A DNA stretch of 64,000 bases from Caproiciproducens sp. NJN-50 (GCF_004103755.1 NZ_CP035283.1:868001-932000), one strand, 5' to 3'. Shown: positions 15,838-25,223, counted from the stretch's first letter. Numbers and translations: made by a program. The notes: generated by a model from the letters alone, not told the origin.

Positions 15838-17726
15838 GACATAAAAAGAGCCGGACAGCCGCATTGTTTCTTGCGGCTTCGCTGGCGTTTTCGGCCGCTT
15901 TCGGGGCCGCGGCTCCGGCGCGGGCCAACGTAAAGGAAATTCAGGACCCGCGCGTGACCTCCGCGACGGTCACCCCCGCCGCGCCGGGAGTGGGCAGCCC
16001 GTTTGACGTGGACCTGACCTTTACGCAGACGTTTGATACGAAGGGTTCCGACTCATCGCAAATTTTTAACGCGCTTAATATCAGCGAGGCAAGATACGCG
16101 GTTTTTGATATCGGAGCGGAAACCGGCTCCGTTTCCGTCAGCAAATCCGATTTTTCGGCGAAAATCGAAACGTCCAACAGTGATGACGATGATTCCTACC
16201 CGGAGGATACCGGAATTGTGACGTATCATCTTTACCTCCCGCAGCGGTATCTGAAACGCATGGGAAGCGGCTACGGCGTTTTAAAGTTTAAAATCACCTA
16301 TTGTGAAGACGCGAAAGGAAACGACGTCGTAACTTATGATAATAACAAAGTGCCATCCTACACCGTCGAATATCTGGTGTTCAGCAAGCTGGATTCCAGT
16401 TCCGACACGGAGGATCAGGGACAGCTGACGGTCAGTTCCTACAAGCTGGACCATTCGCCGGTGAGGGAAGGGGAGACCTTCGGGCTGACCCTGACCGTGA
16501 AGAACACGGGTTCCGCCGCCTGCGCCAACGTCCTCTCCGTCCTGGACCTTTCCGGCGCGGAGGGCGTGAGCATCCGGGGGGAGACGGATACCAAAACGCT
16601 GGGAAACCTGAGTCCCGGAGCGTCGGCAACCGTCAACTACCCTCTCGCGTGTCTTTCCAAAATGGAGACGGGCAGCTACCCGGTGGGCATCTCGCTCTCC
16701 GCTGACGATACCGACAAGTCCGCGTCGAAGATCTACCTTCCGATCACCGGGACAAAAACCGGGAAGGACGACACCGGCGAGGTTGGAGACAGCAAGCCTC
16801 AGCTTATTATTGAAAGCTACGATTTCGGCGGCAAGGCCGTGACCGGCGGGCAGGAGTTCAATCTGGTGATGAACGTGCGGAACACCGGCTCGGCCGCCAT
16901 TGACAACTGCAAAATGACGGTCGGCTCCGACACGGGGGATTCGGACTCCGACAAGGCGCCCACCACGGGCAGCGTTTTCACGCCTTCCCAGTCCTCGAAC
17001 ACGTTTTTTATCCCGAAGCTCAGCGCGGGAGCAACCGTGAAAAAGACAATCGCGCTGCTGCCGAAAGCGGACGCCGCTCCGAATTCCTACGGCGTGATCG
17101 TCAACTTCAGCTACGACGCGGTCGTGGACGGCAAGCGCCAGACCCTGACCTCCCAGGAGACGATCACCATCCCGCTTTCGCAGCCCATCCGGTTCGAGAT
17201 CGGCGAGCCGGCGCTGAGCAGCCCTTTTTTTGCGGGGGAGGCCGGGCAGGTCAGCGTCGACTATGTCAACAAGGGAAAAAGCAAGGTCTATAACGTCTCC
17301 GTCGAACTGGCGGGAAACTTCGGCACCGAAGAGGGCGCTCAGTACATCGGCAACGTGGATTCCGGGGCGAGCGACACGCTGCAGGCGGCGCTGACGCCGC
17401 AGAAGGAGGGGACTCTCTCCGGGACGGCGACGTTCAATTATGAGGACGCCTCCGGGAAGGTTACGACGGTTGTTAAGAAGTTTTCCACGGAGGTTCAGGC
17501 CGCGGAAGTCCCGGCAGCGGGAGGGCCGGACGGCGTGAATCCGGACGGGACGCCGGGAACCGGGCCGCAGAAGGGCGGGTCGGGCTGGAAGCTGTGGGCC
17601 GGCGTCGCCGCGGGGGTTATTGCCATTGCGGCCGGGACCGCCGTATTTTTAAAAAAACGGAAGGCGAAAAAGCTGCGTCTGCTGGAGGAGTCGGACGACT
17701 ACGACGAGCCCGGCGGAGGAGCCTGA
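15834..17726 (+). CDS. Secreted membrane-anchored CARDB/NEW3-type repeat protein of an ABC operon
   Basis: A 630-aa surface protein. Residues 1-32 are a signal peptide (MRHKKSRTAALFLAASLAFS, then AARAPA-type cleavage near PARA-NV). At least two to three Ig-like CARDB/NEW3 domains follow: GETFGLTLTVKNTGSAACANV near residue 217, QEFNLVMNVRNTGSAAIDNC near 340, and AGQVSVDYVNKGKSKVYNVSVEL near 470. A Pro/Gly linker, one membrane helix (WAGVAAGVIAIAAGTAVFL, about 585-605) and a basic/acidic tail finish it. It sits between the MacB-type ATPase and permease genes and takes the place of the usual MFP adaptor, so it probably links the permease to an extracellular substrate. Confidence 0.88.
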   Translation: MRHKKSRTAALFLAASLAFSAAFGAAAPARANVKEIQDPRVTSATVTPAAPGVGSPFDVDLTFTQTFDTKGSDSSQIFNALNISEARYAVFDIGAETGSVSVSKSDFSAKIETSNSDDDDSYPEDTGIVTYHLYLPQRYLKRMGSGYGVLKFKITYCEDAKGNDVVTYDNNKVPSYTVEYLVFSKLDSSSDTEDQGQLTVSSYKLDHSPVREGETFGLTLTVKNTGSAACANVLSVLDLSGAEGVSIRGETDTKTLGNLSPGASATVNYPLACLSKMETGSYPVGISLSADDTDKSASKIYLPITGTKTGKDDTGEVGDSKPQLIIESYDFGGKAVTGGQEFNLVMNVRNTGSAAIDNCKMTVGSDTGDSDSDKAPTTGSVFTPSQSSNTFFIPKLSAGATVKKTIALLPKADAAPNSYGVIVNFSYDAVVDGKRQTLTSQETITIPLSQPIRFEIGEPALSSPFFAGEAGQVSVDYVNKGKSKVYNVSVELAGNFGTEEGAQYIGNVDSGASDTLQAALTPQKEGTLSGTATFNYEDASGKVTTVVKKFSTEVQAAEVPAAGGPDGVNPDGTPGTGPQKGGSGWKLWAGVAAGVIAIAAGTAVFLKKRKAKKLRLLEESDDYDEPGGGA

Positions 17727-17727
17727 G

Positions 17728-19068
17728 ATGAAGTTCCGCGACATGATTGCAATGGCCCTTTCCAACCTGTTTCACCGGCGCGTCCGCACGGCGCTGACCG
17801 TGATGGGCGTCGTGATCGGCACCTGCGCGATCATCGTCATGCTTTCCCTTGGGTTCGGGATGCGGCAGAGCATGGAGGACACGATGGAAAGCATGGGCGA
17901 CCTGACCGTCGTCACCGTATACGGCGGGGGAGGAGGTTCCAAAGGTTCCTCCGGAGGGCTGGATGAGAAAGCGCTCAAAGAAATCCAGAAGCTGCCGCAT
18001 CTAGCCGCCGTAACGCCGGTCTATTTTCTGGATTCCTCCTGTGTCACCGTAAAATGCCGGAAATACCAGTTTCAGGGCATGATCTACGGGGTTGCGATGG
18101 ACACGCTGGAAACCTTCGGTTTTCAGGCGGAGACCGGAAGCCTTCCCGGGTCCGATTTCCAGAAGACGGATATTCTGTTCGGCAGCCAGTCTGCCTATGA
18201 TTTTGTAGACGGCAACAAAAAAGACGATAACTATGTCGACCGGACGCCCGACAAAAACGGAAATCTGCCGGAGCCCTTTGTGGACCTGACAAAGGATAAA
18301 TTCACGCTGAACGTCAATCCTCCGGAGGATTCCACGGCGAAGCAGAAGGAAGTAAAACTCCATGTGCTCGGCACGCTGGCGGAGGATTACAGCAAAAATC
18401 CGAGTCCCAGCGACTGCATCTTCATGGATCTTTCCTACGCGAAGGAGCTGCGGGAAAAGTACGACAAGCTGAACAATGTCAAAAAGGGCGATGCGCAGGA
18501 TTCCTACGGTCAGATCGTCCTCAAAATGGACTCGATCGACGCGGTGCCGGACGCGGTGGAGCAGATCACCGGCCTCGGCTACCAGTCGTACAGCATGGAG
18601 AGCCAGCGCGACGCGATGGAAAAACAGCTCCGCACCGTGCAGATGATCCTGGGCGGGCTGGGCGCGATCTCTCTGCTTGTGGCGGCGCTCGGCATTACCA
18701 ACACCATGGTGATGTCGATTTATGAGCGCACCCGGGAGATCGGAATCATGAAGGTCCTAGGATGCGTCGTATGGAACATCCGGGCCATGTTCCTGATGGA
18801 GGCCGGAGCGATCGGTTTTCTCGGCGGCGCGGCCGGAATCGGGATCAGCTATGGAATATCGGCCTTCCTCAATTCGCTGGCCGCCCGCATGGCGTCCTCC
18901 GGCGGCGGGGACGGCGTCCTAGGGATGGGCGGAGCTATTTCGATCATCCCGGTCTGGCTGGTGTTCGCCTCCCTCGCCTTCTCCACCCTGGTCGGGGTGA
19001 CGTCGGGAATTCTGCCCGCAAACCGGGCGATGAAGATCAGCGCGCTGACCGCGATCAAACAGGAATAG
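17728..19068 (+). CDS. MacB-like ABC transporter permease (FtsX fold)
   Basis: A 446-aa permease with TM1 at residues 20-42 (ALTVMGVVIGTCAIIVMLSLGFG), a large extracellular domain of about 260 residues, and three C-terminal helices (LGGLGAISLLVAALGITNTMVMS, then EAGAIGFLGGAAGIGISYGI and IIPVWLVFASLAFSTLVGV). YERTREIGIMKVLG is the diagnostic coupling-helix motif of the MacB/FtsX family. It ends the operon started at 15118. The role is probably export or mechanical signalling across the membrane with the CARDB protein; the substrate is unknown. It starts one base after the preceding stop. Confidence 0.92.
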   Translation: MKFRDMIAMALSNLFHRRVRTALTVMGVVIGTCAIIVMLSLGFGMRQSMEDTMESMGDLTVVTVYGGGGGSKGSSGGLDEKALKEIQKLPHLAAVTPVYFLDSSCVTVKCRKYQFQGMIYGVAMDTLETFGFQAETGSLPGSDFQKTDILFGSQSAYDFVDGNKKDDNYVDRTPDKNGNLPEPFVDLTKDKFTLNVNPPEDSTAKQKEVKLHVLGTLAEDYSKNPSPSDCIFMDLSYAKELREKYDKLNNVKKGDAQDSYGQIVLKMDSIDAVPDAVEQITGLGYQSYSMESQRDAMEKQLRTVQMILGGLGAISLLVAALGITNTMVMSIYERTREIGIMKVLGCVVWNIRAMFLMEAGAIGFLGGAAGIGISYGISAFLNSLAARMASSGGGDGVLGMGGAISIIPVWLVFASLAFSTLVGVTSGILPANRAMKISALTAIKQE

Positions 19069-19199
19069 CGCTCTTCGGTTTTATGTTTTCCAGCCGGACG
19101 GCCATTTTTGCTGCCCGCCCGCCGGCGTTTGGCAAGATGCGGCTGGGAGTTATGAAAAAGATTGCGCCCTCCCCCGGCTTTTTTAGGGAACAATTTCAC

Positions 19200-19228
19200 T
19201 TGAAAAACTTAAACTGGTATTGTATGAT
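19200..19228 (+). promoter_or_regulatory. Sigma-A promoter of glmS
   Basis: TTGAAA (19200-19205) and TATGAT (19223-19228) with a 17-bp spacer. Transcription would start near 19235, about 20 nt upstream of the ribozyme cleavage site, so the ribozyme is fully transcribed. Confidence 0.8.
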
Positions 19229-19249
19229 AGGTCAAGGCTTTCAAACGGA

Positions 19250-19400
19250 ATCAGAAGCGCCAGAACTCGCGCGGCCCTTCCAGCGCGAGTTGACGAGGAC
19301 AAGGAAAATCGAAACTTCGGCGGATGCCTTGCGGTATGGTACTACCGGAAATGCTGAAAAAAACAGGGAGTGATCCCCGAACAAATTCAGCAGGGTACCT
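19250..19400 (+). ncRNA. glmS self-cleaving ribozyme (glucosamine-6-phosphate sensor)
   Basis: The sequence contains the invariant core of the glmS ribozyme: AGCGCCAGAACT, a long P1-type hairpin (CTCGCGC...GCGCGAG), AGTTGACGAGGA, ATCGAAACTTCGGCGGATGC, and a 3' part with CAGGGAGTGATCCCCG. Cleavage should occur just before G19257 in AGCGCC when glucosamine-6-phosphate binds, destabilising the glmS mRNA as feedback control. The glmS ATG is 39 bases after the end given here. This element fills the 370-bp gap before glmS. The exact 3' boundary is estimated. Confidence 0.95.
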
Positions 19401-19438
19401 GAAAGCCTGAATACTTTTTTGAAAGGCAGGCTAAAAAC

Positions 19439-21268
19439 ATGTGTGGAATCGTCGGTTACATCGGAGACCGGGAGGCTCAGCCGATTCTTCTGAGCGGACT
19501 GTGCAGACTGGAATACCGCGGGTATGACTCCGCCGGAATCGCGGTGTTGAATCAAAAGGGAGAAATGAGCCTTGCGAAGAGCAAGGGGAGGCTGGCGAGC
19601 CTTGAGAAGAAACTGAAGGCGGCGGCGCTGCCGGGCACCGTCGGCATCGGCCACACCCGCTGGGCGACGCACGGGGAGCCTTCGGAAACGAACTGCCACC
19701 CTCACACGAACGGGAAAAGAACCGTCAGCGTCATTCACAACGGGATTATCGAGAACTATCAGCATCTGCGGGAATTTCTGATCGGAAAGGGATATCATTT
19801 TTATTCCGAAACGGACACGGAGGTCATCCCGAATCTGATCGATTATTATTACAGCGGAGATTTGCTGGAAGCGGTAATGAAAACTGTCTCCAAGCTGGAG
19901 GGCAGTTATGCTCTGGGCATTTTGTCCGTCTATGAGCCGGACCGGCTCATTGCGGTGAGAAAAGACAGCCCGCTGGTCATCGGCGTCGGCAGGGGAGAAA
20001 ACTTCATCGCGTCGGATGTCCCCGCCGTGCTGAATTATACGAGGGATTTCATCTACCTGGGAGACAAGGAATTCGCCGTCATCCGGAAGGACTCGGTGGA
20101 GGTATACACTCCGGAGGGCGAGAGAGCCGAGAAACCGGTCAAACACGTCACCTGGAACGCGGACGCCGCGGAAAAGGGCGGGTATGAGCACTTTATGCTG
20201 AAAGAGATCTGCGAGCAGCCGGGCGCCATCAAGGCGACCATGACCTCCCGCATCCTGCCCGGCCAGCCCGTCAGGCTGGACGACATCTCGTTTACGGAGC
20301 GGGAGATCAAGGACATCGAAAAAATCTATATTGTGGCCTGCGGGACCGCTTACCACGCGGGAATTGTCGGAAAATACGTCATTGAAAAGCTGGCGCGGAT
20401 TCCGGTGGAGGTCGATATCGCGTCGGAATTCCGCTATCGCGATCCGCTCCTGACGGATAAAATGCTTCTGATCGTCGTCAGCCAGTCCGGAGAGACGGCG
20501 GATACGCTCGCCGCGCTGCGCGAGGCGAAGAGCCGGGGAGTCAAAGTGCTGGCCGTCACAAACGTCGTGGGCAGCTCCGTTGCGCGCGAGGCGGACGACG
20601 TCCTTTACACCTGGGCGGGGCCCGAGATCGCGGTCGCTTCGACCAAAGCTTACACCACCCAGCTGATCGCCATGTATATTCTGGCGCTGTATTTTGCCCA
20701 GCACCGGGGCACCATGACAAACGAGGAAATGGAAACCATGAAAAGCGATATGCTGACCCTGCCGCAGAAGGCGGAACAGATGCTCGATCACAGGGAAACG
20801 CTTCAGAAATTTGCCTCCAATAACTATATGCATCGGAATATGTTCTTTCTCGGCAGGGGCATCGACTATGCCGTCGCCATGGAGGGAGCGCTGAAGCTGA
20901 AAGAAATTTCCTATATCCATTCCGAGGCTTATGCCGGAGGGGAATTAAAACACGGAACCATCGCCCTGATCGAAGACGGGACGGTCGTCATCGCGCTCGC
21001 GACGCAAAGCGGGCTGTATGACAAAATGATCAGCAATATCCGGGAGGTCACCACCAGGGGCGCGAATGTTCTCGGCCTGGCGATGGAAGGGAACACAGGC
21101 ATCGAGAAGGTAGCCGAAGCTGCCCTGTATATCCCCGCCGTTCAGGATGTTCTGGCTCCGGTGCTCGCCGTCATTCCGCTTCAGCTTTTGGCCTATTACA
21201 CCGCCGTGCAGAAGGGCTGCGATGTGGATAAGCCGAGAAATCTGGCGAAATCCGTCACAGTGGAATAG
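19439..21268 (+). CDS. glmS: Glutamine-fructose-6-phosphate aminotransferase
   Basis: A 609-aa enzyme making glucosamine-6-phosphate from fructose-6-phosphate and glutamine, the first step to UDP-GlcNAc and peptidoglycan. The catalytic Cys2 in MCGIVGYIG, the glutaminase motif GIGHTRWATHGEP, two SIS sugar-isomerase domains (ACGTAYHAG, SQSGETADT, STKAYTTQL), and the C-terminal KPRNLAKSVTVE are all present. Length is standard. It is controlled by the ribozyme in its leader. GAAAGGCAGG precedes the ATG, and a perfect hairpin follows. Confidence 0.98.
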   Translation: MCGIVGYIGDREAQPILLSGLCRLEYRGYDSAGIAVLNQKGEMSLAKSKGRLASLEKKLKAAALPGTVGIGHTRWATHGEPSETNCHPHTNGKRTVSVIHNGIIENYQHLREFLIGKGYHFYSETDTEVIPNLIDYYYSGDLLEAVMKTVSKLEGSYALGILSVYEPDRLIAVRKDSPLVIGVGRGENFIASDVPAVLNYTRDFIYLGDKEFAVIRKDSVEVYTPEGERAEKPVKHVTWNADAAEKGGYEHFMLKEICEQPGAIKATMTSRILPGQPVRLDDISFTEREIKDIEKIYIVACGTAYHAGIVGKYVIEKLARIPVEVDIASEFRYRDPLLTDKMLLIVVSQSGETADTLAALREAKSRGVKVLAVTNVVGSSVAREADDVLYTWAGPEIAVASTKAYTTQLIAMYILALYFAQHRGTMTNEEMETMKSDMLTLPQKAEQMLDHRETLQKFASNNYMHRNMFFLGRGIDYAVAMEGALKLKEISYIHSEAYAGGELKHGTIALIEDGTVVIALATQSGLYDKMISNIREVTTRGANVLGLAMEGNTGIEKVAEAALYIPAVQDVLAPVLAVIPLQLLAYYTAVQKGCDVDKPRNLAKSVTVE

Positions 21269-21304
21269 TCCGCGGCACTTCCGCCGCATCCCTGAATGTA
21301 AGAG

Positions 21305-21339
21305 AAGACCCACACGGTCCGGTGGACCGTGTGGGTCTT
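21305..21339 (+). terminator. Terminator after glmS
   Basis: A 16-bp stem (AAGACCCACACGGTCC and its complement) with a GGT loop, ending in CTTT. It lies 37 bp after the glmS stop. Confidence 0.8.
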
Positions 21340-21508
21340 TGATTGGGGAAAGGCCGTTTTCCTTGCGTCAGCTTTCGAGTTTATGCTATAATTTACAAGC
21401 AAAAGCACCATAAAATCCAGTTACAGAGAGTTACAATAAACCGATGGCAATGACACTGCGCGATTCGGAGAAGGTTATTGACATGGCGGAGAAGTAAGAG
21501 GAGATTGC

Positions 21509-22237
21509 GTGAAAGGGCTTGGGACGATTTTCAATACGATTGCCGTCATTGCCGGAAGCGGCATCGGGCTGTTCCTGAGGAACGGAATGAAACAGAAAAC
21601 ACAGGATATGCTGATGCAGACCTGTGGGGTTGCGGTAATTTTTATCGGCGCGGCGGGGACCCTTCAGGGGATGATTACGGTCGTCGACGGAAGGATACAA
21701 ACCCAAGGCGTCATGCTGTTGATCTTCTCGCTGGTGATCGGGGGCCTGATCGGGCAGGCGGCAGATATTGAACACTCCCTTGACGCCTTAGGAGAAAAGC
21801 TCAAAACTTTGGCAAAGGTGGAAGAGGACAATCGGTTTGTGGAAGGCTTCGTGAATTCGTCGTTGATTATTTGCGTGGGCGCTATGGCGATCATCGGTTC
21901 GATCCAGGATGGTTTAAAAGGAGACTACTCCATGTTGGCGGCCAAATCCATTCTGGATTTTGTCATCGTTTTGGCCTTTGCCTCCAGTTACGGATTGGGA
22001 GTCATGTTCTCGGCTGTTCCGATTCTTGTGTATGAGGGCGGCATTACGCTTCTCACGGTTTTTATCGGCCCCTTTTTGGGGCAGACGCTGATCGATAATC
22101 TGTCTTATGTGGGCTCGTCGCTTATTTTTTGTGTAGGTGCGAACATCGCGTTTGGGAAAAAATTCAAAGTGGGAAATATGCTGCCGGCCCTTTTGGTTCC
22201 GGCTGCATATGAGCTGATTTTGCGTTTTATCGGGTAA
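21509..22237 (+). CDS. DUF554 family membrane protein
   Basis: A 242-aa membrane protein with about seven helices, starting at a GTG preceded by AAGAGGAGA. GTIFNTIAVIAGSGIGLFLRNGM at the N terminus, FIGAAGTLQGM, NSSLIICVGAMAIIGSIQDGL and LIFCVGANIAFGKKFKVGNMLPALL are the recurring motifs of the DUF554/YdfK family. Members are thought to be small-molecule transporters, but no substrate is established. It stands alone between glmS and the TauE/TetR pair. Confidence 0.9.
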   Translation: MKGLGTIFNTIAVIAGSGIGLFLRNGMKQKTQDMLMQTCGVAVIFIGAAGTLQGMITVVDGRIQTQGVMLLIFSLVIGGLIGQAADIEHSLDALGEKLKTLAKVEEDNRFVEGFVNSSLIICVGAMAIIGSIQDGLKGDYSMLAAKSILDFVIVLAFASSYGLGVMFSAVPILVYEGGITLLTVFIGPFLGQTLIDNLSYVGSSLIFCVGANIAFGKKFKVGNMLPALLVPAAYELILRFIG

Positions 22238-22316
22238 ACGGTCTGGGAATACCGTTCCGATTGCATTTGAAAGAACAGCATCTGCCATCTCATGAGGTTG
22301 TCTGCCGTGGCTGCGA

Positions 22317-23102
22317 TTATTTAAAAAACAATATCCCGCCCATCGCAGCAGTCATCAGGAAAAGCACCGGCTGAAGGATCTTCTCCAGCTGTTTTTGGTC
22401 CATCCGTCTGAGGAGGAGTGGACCGATCAAGGCCCCGCACGTGGTGCCGGAAGCCAGGAGCCCGACAAGTTTCCAATCGATATCGCCTAGGCCGAGGTGC
22501 ATGGCAAAACCGGTAACTGCCATGCCCAGCAGTACAAGAACCGAAGTCCCCACCGTTTCGAGCGCTCCGCATCCCAAAATCATGAGTCCCGCGACGATCG
22601 GGCCGCCGCCGCTTAAGCCGACCAGCCCGGACATGATTCCCCCGAGCAGTCCGAAGCACACCGCCTGAATGAAGCCGTTCCGCCCAGGTCGATTGCCATC
22701 CGTGTGGCCGGTGCTTTCGTTCGTTTTCCTTTTTCCGTTGGAAAGAAGCATCTGTAAGGCCAGCAATACCAGGATGGTTCCGGTCAGTTTATTGTACAGA
22801 TTCTGCGGCAGCATTCCGGAGCACAGGGAACCTGCGACGGAGCCGGCAACACCGCCGCACAGCATCGTGAGTCCAAAGCGCAGATTGATATTTCCAGCTT
22901 TCCAGTGGCTGAATGTCCCCGCCGCAGTGGTGGGGATTGTGGTCGCAAGGGAAGTTGACGCCGCCACAGCGGGCGGAACATGAAAGATGGCGGTCAGAAT
23001 TCCCACATAGACGGCTCCGCCGCCGCCCCCGAAGGAAACAATCAGCATACCCACCAGAAATCCTACGATGGGCAAGGCGAAAAATTCAAGCATGCCTGAC
23101 AT
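22317..23102 (-). CDS. TauE/SafE family anion exporter or permease
   Basis: A 261-aa membrane protein with about eight helices. The N-terminal LPIVGFLVGMLIVSFGGGGGAVYVG and the mid-protein FGLLGGIMSGLVGLSGGGPIVAGLMILG are the paired repeats of the TauE/SafE family, which moves sulfite, sulfonates or organosulfur and related anions. Its ATG lies within the end of the TetR gene (17-bp overlap), so the two form an operon and the regulator presumably controls the exporter. The substrate cannot be read from the sequence. Confidence 0.9.
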   Translation of the reverse strand: MSGMLEFFALPIVGFLVGMLIVSFGGGGGAVYVGILTAIFHVPPAVAASTSLATTIPTTAAGTFSHWKAGNINLRFGLTMLCGGVAGSVAGSLCSGMLPQNLYNKLTGTILVLLALQMLLSNGKRKTNESTGHTDGNRPGRNGFIQAVCFGLLGGIMSGLVGLSGGGPIVAGLMILGCGALETVGTSVLVLLGMAVTGFAMHLGLGDIDWKLVGLLASGTTCGALIGPLLLRRMDQKQLEKILQPVLFLMTAAMGGILFFK

Positions 23103-23661
23103 CTTCTCCCGTATTTATGAAACGCGAAACAAGCCGTTCAAAGCTTTCGTCCACATCGGCTTCGGTCCCCATGAAAAAACCTGCCTCTTCCAGAGAGACA
23201 AATCCGTGAAGCGCGCTTCGGAACCCCCGGGCAAAATGGATGGTTTCCTCTTTGCCGCAGCAATACGGCTCCATCACCTGATACAGGATGCGGACGACGG
23301 CGTGGCCGGTCTCTCGAATGCCGCTGTCTTTGAAGTCCGGGAATCTCAAAATTGACTTGTACAGCTCCGGATTTTCTTTTGCAAATTTGCGGTAAGCCAG
23401 AGCGATTGCCATCAATGCGTCGTCCTTTGACCGGCCGACCGCCGCGTCGCGGATGGCATTTTCAAGTCTGCCGATTGCAAGTTTTGCCATTTCCAGCGAA
23501 AGTTCTTTCAGCCCTCTAAAATGGTTGTAGAGAGAAGGCGATTTTATTCCCAGCTTTTCCGCTACCTGGAGCAAAGAGACGTTTTCGATCCCTTTTTCCT
23601 CCGCCAGCTCCGCCGCGGCATTCAGGATTGCTTGCGTGCTTAGTCCTCTTCTTGTGCCCAT
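23086..23661 (-). CDS. TetR/AcrR family repressor
   Basis: A 191-aa regulator. The N-terminal HTH is complete (STQAILNAAAELAEEKGIENVSLLQVAEKLGIKSPSLYNHFRGL), followed by a WHG-type or TetR_C ligand domain with FAKENPELYKSILRFPD and RGFRSALHGFVSLEEAGFF. AAGGAGGACCGGC precedes the ATG. It is first in the operon with the TauE gene. Its promoter contains a palindrome between the -35 and -10 boxes, which fits negative autoregulation relieved by an unknown ligand. Confidence 0.93.
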   Translation of the reverse strand: MGTRRGLSTQAILNAAAELAEEKGIENVSLLQVAEKLGIKSPSLYNHFRGLKELSLEMAKLAIGRLENAIRDAAVGRSKDDALMAIALAYRKFAKENPELYKSILRFPDFKDSGIRETGHAVVRILYQVMEPYCCGKEETIHFARGFRSALHGFVSLEEAGFFMGTEADVDESFERLVSRFINTGEDVRHA

Positions 23662-23692
23662 GCCGGTCCTCCTTCTAAACTATAACAATGTC

Positions 23693-23721
23693 ATTATAAA
23701 CTAACACAATTAGTTTGTCAA
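23693..23721 (-). promoter_or_regulatory. Consensus sigma-A promoter with operator in the spacer (tetR-tauE)
   Basis: On the minus strand, TTGACA (23721-23716) and TATAAT (23698-23693) have a 17-bp spacer, both boxes at full consensus. The palindrome AAACTAACACAATTAGTTT (23698-23716) fills the spacer exactly and touches both boxes. A repressor bound there would block polymerase completely. Binding by the adjacent TetR protein is inferred. Confidence 0.85.
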
Positions 23722-23857
23722 TCGGAGATAACCTTTACTGCGGGTCCGAATACCCAGACGACGTTTTGTCTCCTTCCTGATTTGTTTTAAAAAAGAACTT
23801 TCTTACAAGTTCACTCATATAATAAGCTGAAATCAAATCGGGAAGGGAGCAGAAAGG

Positions 23858-24274
23858 ATGCCTGAAGAATATAAAGATTATGGACCGGTTCCCATCGTAG
23901 TTAACATTGAGCAAGCCACCAGAGGGAATGATACCTTTCGTACCGCGCTGTGGACGGGAAGCCATCTCCAGCTCACATTGATGAGCATCAATGCCAATGA
24001 TGATATCGGCGTGGAGATGCATCCGAACACAGATCAGTTCATCAGGATTGAGCAAGGCGAAGGGCTGGTAAGAATCGGAGACCGCAAAGATGATTTAAGC
24101 TTTCAAAAAAAAGTCGGGCCAAGCGATGCGATTGTCATTCCGGCCGGGACGTGGCACGATGTGACCAACGTCGGCACGGCGCCGTTGAAATTGTATTCGG
24201 TTTACGCTCCGCCGCAGCACCCCCGGGGAACGGTTCAAAAAACGAAAGCGGACGCGATGGCGGCAGAGGAGTAA
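23858..24274 (+). CDS. Cupin domain protein
   Basis: A 138-aa single-domain cupin. The first cupin motif GVEMHPNTDQFIRIEQGEG has the His and Glu ligand pattern, and the second is IVIPAGTWHDVTNVGTAPLKLYSVYAPPQHPRGTV. Similar proteins are metal-binding mannose-6-phosphate-isomerase-like cupins of unknown substrate. AGAAAGG lies just before the ATG. It is divergent from the TetR operon, with about 200 bp between them, and is followed by a weak hairpin and T stretch near 24370-24390. Confidence 0.88.
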   Translation: MPEEYKDYGPVPIVVNIEQATRGNDTFRTALWTGSHLQLTLMSINANDDIGVEMHPNTDQFIRIEQGEGLVRIGDRKDDLSFQKKVGPSDAIVIPAGTWHDVTNVGTAPLKLYSVYAPPQHPRGTVQKTKADAMAAEE

Positions 24275-24421
24275 TTTTCTCGGAATCGCGCGGGGCCGGA
24301 GGCGCTTGGACTTATAACGTCCGGATGGTAAAGGAAACGGGCATGCACTCTGTCCTAAAAGACCGGGTGCGACGCCCGTTCGGATTTTTTCGGAGAATAC
24401 AGGGAAGCGTCGTGTGGACGA

Positions 24422-25015
24422 TCATAAGCTGATCTCCCCATTTGGCCTTAAAACAATTTCTCCATCCGCGTGGAAAGCCTTAGCTTTTTCTTCGTCAAAC
24501 AAAGCGCCGGGCTTCATATGGATGGGAATGCTGTGTTTCGCGCCGATTATTTTTGCGCACAAGGAGGCTCCCTCAGGACCCATGTTGTATACGCCGTCTA
24601 TTGGTAAGAGGGCATAATCTATTATTTCACCCGCCAGACGGTCTGTCATGTAGTCCGTTTTTGAGGTATCGCCGGCCGCGTAAATCTTGATGTGATCCAC
24701 AGTAATCAGAAATCCGACACATTCGTTCTTTGAATGATTTTTGTTAAAAGCAGGCGTGGCTTCAATCTTTACATCTTTATAAATGACCGATTGATATTTG
24801 CCTCCTTTCAACAGGTCAGAGCTTCTATAAATTCTCCCATCCTTTTTCAGCTTTACCAATTCGACATGGTTGTGATCAGAATGCTCATGTGAAACCAATA
24901 CCAGATCGGCCGGAGCATCGTAGCCTTTCCCCGCAAAGGGGTCAATATAGATCACAGAATTTTGGTTTGTGGTAATTTTGTAACTACCGTGTCCCTGATA
25001 AAGTAATTTAGCCAT
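24422..25015 (-). CDS. Metallo-beta-lactamase fold hydrolase (UlaG/YtnP-like)
   Basis: A 197-aa protein. The start at 25015 follows GGAGGG closely, whereas the longer frame to 25087 has no ribosome binding site. It contains SHEHSDHNH (the HxHxDH metal motif), a His in TPAFNKNHSKN, AAGDTSKTDYM, LPIDGVYNMGPEGA and HSIPIHMKPG, the layout of small UlaG-type hydrolases. It may hydrolyse a phosphodiester, lactone or sugar-phosphate substrate; none is assignable. It lies just upstream of the tRNA-fMet and outside the island. Confidence 0.88.
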   Translation of the reverse strand: MAKLLYQGHGSYKITTNQNSVIYIDPFAGKGYDAPADLVLVSHEHSDHNHVELVKLKKDGRIYRSSDLLKGGKYQSVIYKDVKIEATPAFNKNHSKNECVGFLITVDHIKIYAAGDTSKTDYMTDRLAGEIIDYALLPIDGVYNMGPEGASLCAKIIGAKHSIPIHMKPGALFDEEKAKAFHADGEIVLRPNGEISL

Positions 25016-25223
25016 TTTCCCTCCTGCAAAATCAACGAAATCAAGAGAATATTGAATCGATAGCCGCTGCAGATTGATAATAACCATGATGCTGGTTTCT
25101 TTTGACGATCAATGAAATATCCATTATTTTACTTTGATTATAGTTCATGTGTGCAAATATTTCAATTAATATACAGATAATATTTTTTAGTGTACAAAGA
25201 GCGACAATTCAAGAAAAAAAGAC

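Noticed and set aside
19241..20920. 559-codon minus-strand frame opposite glmS
   Set aside because: It covers the glmS ribozyme and coding region. The translation has no recognisable motif and no ribosome binding site.
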